From Tersicoccus mangrovi (GTDB lineage Bacteria; Actinomycetota; Actinomycetes; Actinomycetales; Micrococcaceae), in contig NZ_JBAJMW010000006.1 in NCBI RefSeq assembly GCF_036881825.1, positions 186,001 to 250,000 on the forward strand: 64,000 bases of DNA, written 5' to 3'. Below the pieces are notes generated by a model. It was not told the DNA's origin and did not search any database. It worked only from the letters and a program-made list of their open reading frames with translations. Below are positions 63,088 to 64,000 of this stretch, piece after piece (the stretch's first letter is position 1; every line of letters starts with the position of its first letter). Made by a program: the position numbers and the translations under genes.

Positions 63088-64000
63088 GCCGCGTACCCCT
63101 GATCCCCGCCGACGGGGTCCAGGGCGCGGTGCCGGGCGGTCCAGCGGGCCATCGCGTCGGGGCCGACGGAGAGGGCGGCCTCGGCGCGGGCGGCGGCGAG
63201 CCGGTCCTGCGGGTAGACCTTGCGGTACTCGGCGACGATGGTGGCGACGTCGGCGCCGGGGAACCGTCGGGCCAGCTCACGGATCTTGGGCCCGATGTGC
63301 GGGTCCCCCAGCCGGTCACGGATCGCCTTCTCCGCGTCCCGGCGCAGGTGGGTGGCCATGAACTTGAACGGGTCGACCTTCATGAACCGTCCCGGTTCCA
63401 GGCACAGGTCGATGAGCCGCAGCACCGGGGAGGTGGCGGCGCTGTCCTGGTCCCCGTACATCATGGTCGCCAGCACCCCGTCCAGGCCCACCTCGTCCAG
63501 CACCGGCTGGACGTCGGCGCCGGAGACCCCGACCTGGCCGGCGACCTCGTGGCTGACGAAGGAATGAGCCTTGTGCAGCAGGGACCGCAGGACCGGTTCG
63601 ATCTCGGCGACCTGTTCCCAGCGGGCGGTCTTGCCGTCGCGGGCCAGGCGTTCGAGCTCGGAGCGCAGGCGCCGGGTACCGGTGGTACCGACGAAGACGG
63701 GCTGGGCCAGGGACGGGATGGTGACCGGGCAGGTGATCGGCAGGGTGTGCTCGCGCACGATGAGGCGGGTCTGCCCGGCCAGGCTGTGGCCCAGGCCGCG
63801 GGCCCGGTAGGTGAGGGTGAGCGGGTCGGTGACCAGGGCGAGGGGGCCGCTGGCCCAGTCCACGCGCACGGGCATCAGCAGTGCCGCTCCCCCGCCCAGG
63901 GCGACACCCTTGCGCCCGACGTTGATCAGGGGTTCGGCCCAGGTCCAGGCCGGCAGGATGACCAGGCCGGCGGCCTCGGGCAGGTCCGCGGCCAGCAGCG
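63084..64000 (-). CDS. Partial hypothetical protein, first gene of the mIHF/sigma/ligase operon
   Basis: At least 305 residues; the frame is open to the window's right edge. Visible blocks are RLIVREHTLPITCPVTIPSL, RRLRSELERLARDGKTARWE and FKFMATHLRRDAEKAIRDRL. It has an alpha-helical C-terminal half. No family recognised. Its stop overlaps the mIHF start, so it probably shares regulation and perhaps function with that operon. Confidence 0.65.
   Translation of the reverse strand, partial: LLAADLPEAAGLVILPAWTWAEPLINVGRKGVALGGGAALLMPVRVDWASGPLALVTDPLTLTYRARGLGHSLAGQTRLIVREHTLPITCPVTIPSLAQPVFVGTTGTRRLRSELERLARDGKTARWEQVAEIEPVLRSLLHKAHSFVSHEVAGQVGVSGADVQPVLDEVGLDGVLATMMYGDQDSAATSPVLRLIDLCLEPGRFMKVDPFKFMATHLRRDAEKAIRDRLGDPHIGPKIRELARRFPGADVATIVAEYRKVYPQDRLAAARAEAALSVGPDAMARWTARHRALDPVGGDQGYAA

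Overview
This is a GC-rich (actinobacterial) accessory replicon, most likely part of a large plasmid or phage-plasmid, not a core chromosome segment. I saw no rRNA, tRNA or ordinary housekeeping operon. The genes are instead an AAA primase-helicase, an SF1 helicase, an ATP-dependent DNA ligase, a plasmid-borne mIHF-like protein, a divergent sigma-70-family factor, a dNMP kinase, NAD/PRPP salvage genes, a type I restriction system, several toxin-antitoxin-like loci and many small proteins of the phage/plasmid type (DUF3846, DUF7455, DUF1643, DUF262, KTSC). Micrococcales is my guess for the host order. No capsid, terminase or conjugation core genes are visible here.

Layout. 0-2.2 kb: a partial gene, a prepilin peptidase, a small membrane protein and an HTH regulator. 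2.2-13.2 kb: dNMP kinase, a KTSC protein, a MoxR ATPase with its distant partner (zincin/VWA protein), an SF1 helicase, and a small accessory insert (6.9-8.7 kb). 13.2-20.8 kb: + strand runs of overlapping small genes, including an RNase H and a neighbouring RNase H-like protein that has lost the catalytic aspartates. 20.7-23.9 kb: a cargo patch with a RES toxin, a PRC-barrel/Xre antitoxin fusion and a serine resolvase. 23.8-27.9 kb: three paralogues sharing an N-terminal domain, a DEDDh exonuclease and small membrane proteins. 28-36.8 kb: a defence patch (HsdM, HsdS, HsdR, a RAMA/GIY-YIG protein, an HNH nuclease). 36.8-48.6 kb: an array of minus-strand genes, most of whose products begin with the same short N-terminal tag. 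48.6-49.5 kb: a non-coding region with direct repeats, an AT-rich core and a long hairpin, next to the primase-helicase gene (candidate origin). 52.8-56.6 kb: Prs, NadV, an NrtR-like regulator and a YqeY protein. 56.7-60.8 kb: regulator and toxin-antitoxin-like genes, including hipB with a truncated hipA. 60.8-64 kb: an operon of an unknown gene, mIHF, sigma factor and ligase.

The strongest unexplained signal is a repeated start-site element. The exact 11-mer CCGCACACATG occurs 21 times, almost always oriented towards and just upstream of a gene. When it abuts the gene there is usually no Shine-Dalgarno sequence and the ATG in the motif is in frame with a second ATG nine bases on. When it lies 40-90 bases upstream, a normal Shine-Dalgarno sequence precedes the start. 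A sister form, CCGYACACAG, occurs seven times next to starts, and all seven lead into genes for proteins carrying the N-terminal tag. A third form, CTACGCATGTCC, occurs four times. Cargo genes instead use ordinary TANNNT boxes 6-7 bases before a leaderless start. I infer that the replicon has its own promoter or translation-start grammar, and the sigma factor at 61.8-62.7 kb is the obvious candidate reader. The element resembles in concept the start-associated sequences of cluster K mycobacteriophages, but not in sequence.
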